Part shown: one piece after another, positions 63,480 to 64,000 of the stretch
Position numbering within the stretch: the stretch's first letter is position 1
Layout of the letters: each line of letters starts with the position of its first letter
NCBI GenBank assembly: GCA_963281255.1
Contig: OY725488.1
Span: 10,885,524-10,949,523, forward strand
Direction: 5' to 3'
Length of the DNA: 64,000 bases
Origin: Aphrocallistes beatrix
Lineage: Eukaryota > Porifera > Hexactinellida > Sceptrulophora > Aphrocallistidae
Position numbers and translations under genes: made by a program
The notes under the pieces: model-generated
The model's database searches: none
Told to the model about the DNA's origin: nothing
The model's input: only the letters and a program-made list of their open reading frames with translations

Positions 63480-64000
63480 TACAAAGTACATTGTTGCAAA
63501 AAAAGATCAGAAAATGTAGAGATCAGAGTTGTGATCCTTTTTGAAAATTTGATTTTGATTAGGATCGTCGATCATAATAACAGCTAGGATCGGGATTGCG
63601 ATCTTCTTTTTCGACATCGACTAATGCCCTAAGTTATTGGTAATACTATTGACTATAAATGTTATAAGAAAATAATTTAGGCTAATCCTCATATGACCCC
63701 ACAAATAGCTACTCTGTGTGTGAAACCACGGCTAGCAACTAAGAAAAGGTCACTAAGTACGTAATTCGCTTTATGAAAATCCGTTCATCACAGTTCTTAA
63801 TCACTTAAATACGATAAAGTAGGAATTACAAACGTCACTTCAAACTATTCATGGAATTAATATGCGCTTTATTCAGTTTAAGATTGTCCGTCCCATAGAT
63901 TCGTGCACATATTTAGTCCGTATTTTAGTGAAATACCGCACCTATACCCACCTCCAGCTGTACAAGATATATTCAACACTTATTCCGCACCAAGAAGATA
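63480..64000. other. GATCG-rich segment and start of another M-type 3' cassette
   Basis: 63500-63630 repeats the GATC-rich piece at 48510-48650, ending GACTAATGCCCT in both. From 63735 (GCAACTAAGAAAAGGTCACTAAG) through TATTCCGCACC... the text matches the M10 3' cassette at 41805-42040. An M gene on the minus strand is therefore expected shortly after the window ends. Confidence 0.6.

Overview
The window is animal (metazoan) nuclear DNA: AT-rich, with single-exon genes that carry TATA boxes, one gene with a clear GT-AG intron, a P-element/THAP transposon, a Ty3/gypsy retrotransposon and many short DNA-transposon derivatives. An early-branching animal such as a demosponge is my best guess, because coiled-coil/NHL proteins and lineage-specific multipass receptor arrays are plentiful there. 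That guess rests on gene style, not on a species-level match.

The backbone is a tandem array of one intronless family encoding multipass membrane proteins of about 371-374 residues that I cannot assign to a named family. I call plus-strand members P and minus-strand members M. Eleven are intact: P1 2730-3851, P2 4637-5752, M1 10263-11384, M2 13102-14226, M3 15642-16757, M4 18392-19516, M5 22512-23636, M7 32613-33737, M9 40149-41273, M10 42359-43483 and M13 50513-51637. Five are broken but recognisable: M6 frameshift, M8 3'-truncated, M11 nonsense, M12 internal fragment and M14 multiply damaged. A deletion scar (M0, near 6687) keeps only the promoter and first 14 codons. Decayed plus-strand relics lie between the M genes. 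Nearly every copy has a TATA box about 41-58 nt before its ATG and a TTTG-type tract just after its stop. The array therefore looks built by repeated duplication of a unit that once held one P gene and one M gene; most P copies have since died. The last 270 bases resemble the 3' flank of another M gene, so the array probably continues to the right.

Two coiled-coil/NHL genes flank the array. The one at 288-1531 (minus) carries an apparent one-base frameshift; the one at 58871-60106 (plus, 411 aa) is intact.

Two apparently complete transposons interrupt the array. A P-element-like element (25495-29400) has 69-bp terminal inverted repeats, a GTCAAAAC target duplication and a two-exon THAP transposase gene. 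A Ty3/gypsy element (53229-57952) has 185-bp LTRs differing at one base and one uninterrupted 1439-codon gag-pol frame.

The spacers hold non-autonomous elements, several dated by a paralogous empty site elsewhere in the array: two hAT-type MITEs with 8-bp duplications, TA-flanked pogo/Tc1-type MITEs, a 580-bp foldback element, a hairpin built of GGACCAATTTTC modules, and a palindromic GGGCATGCC family with 9-bp duplications. No tRNA, rRNA or CRISPR was seen.
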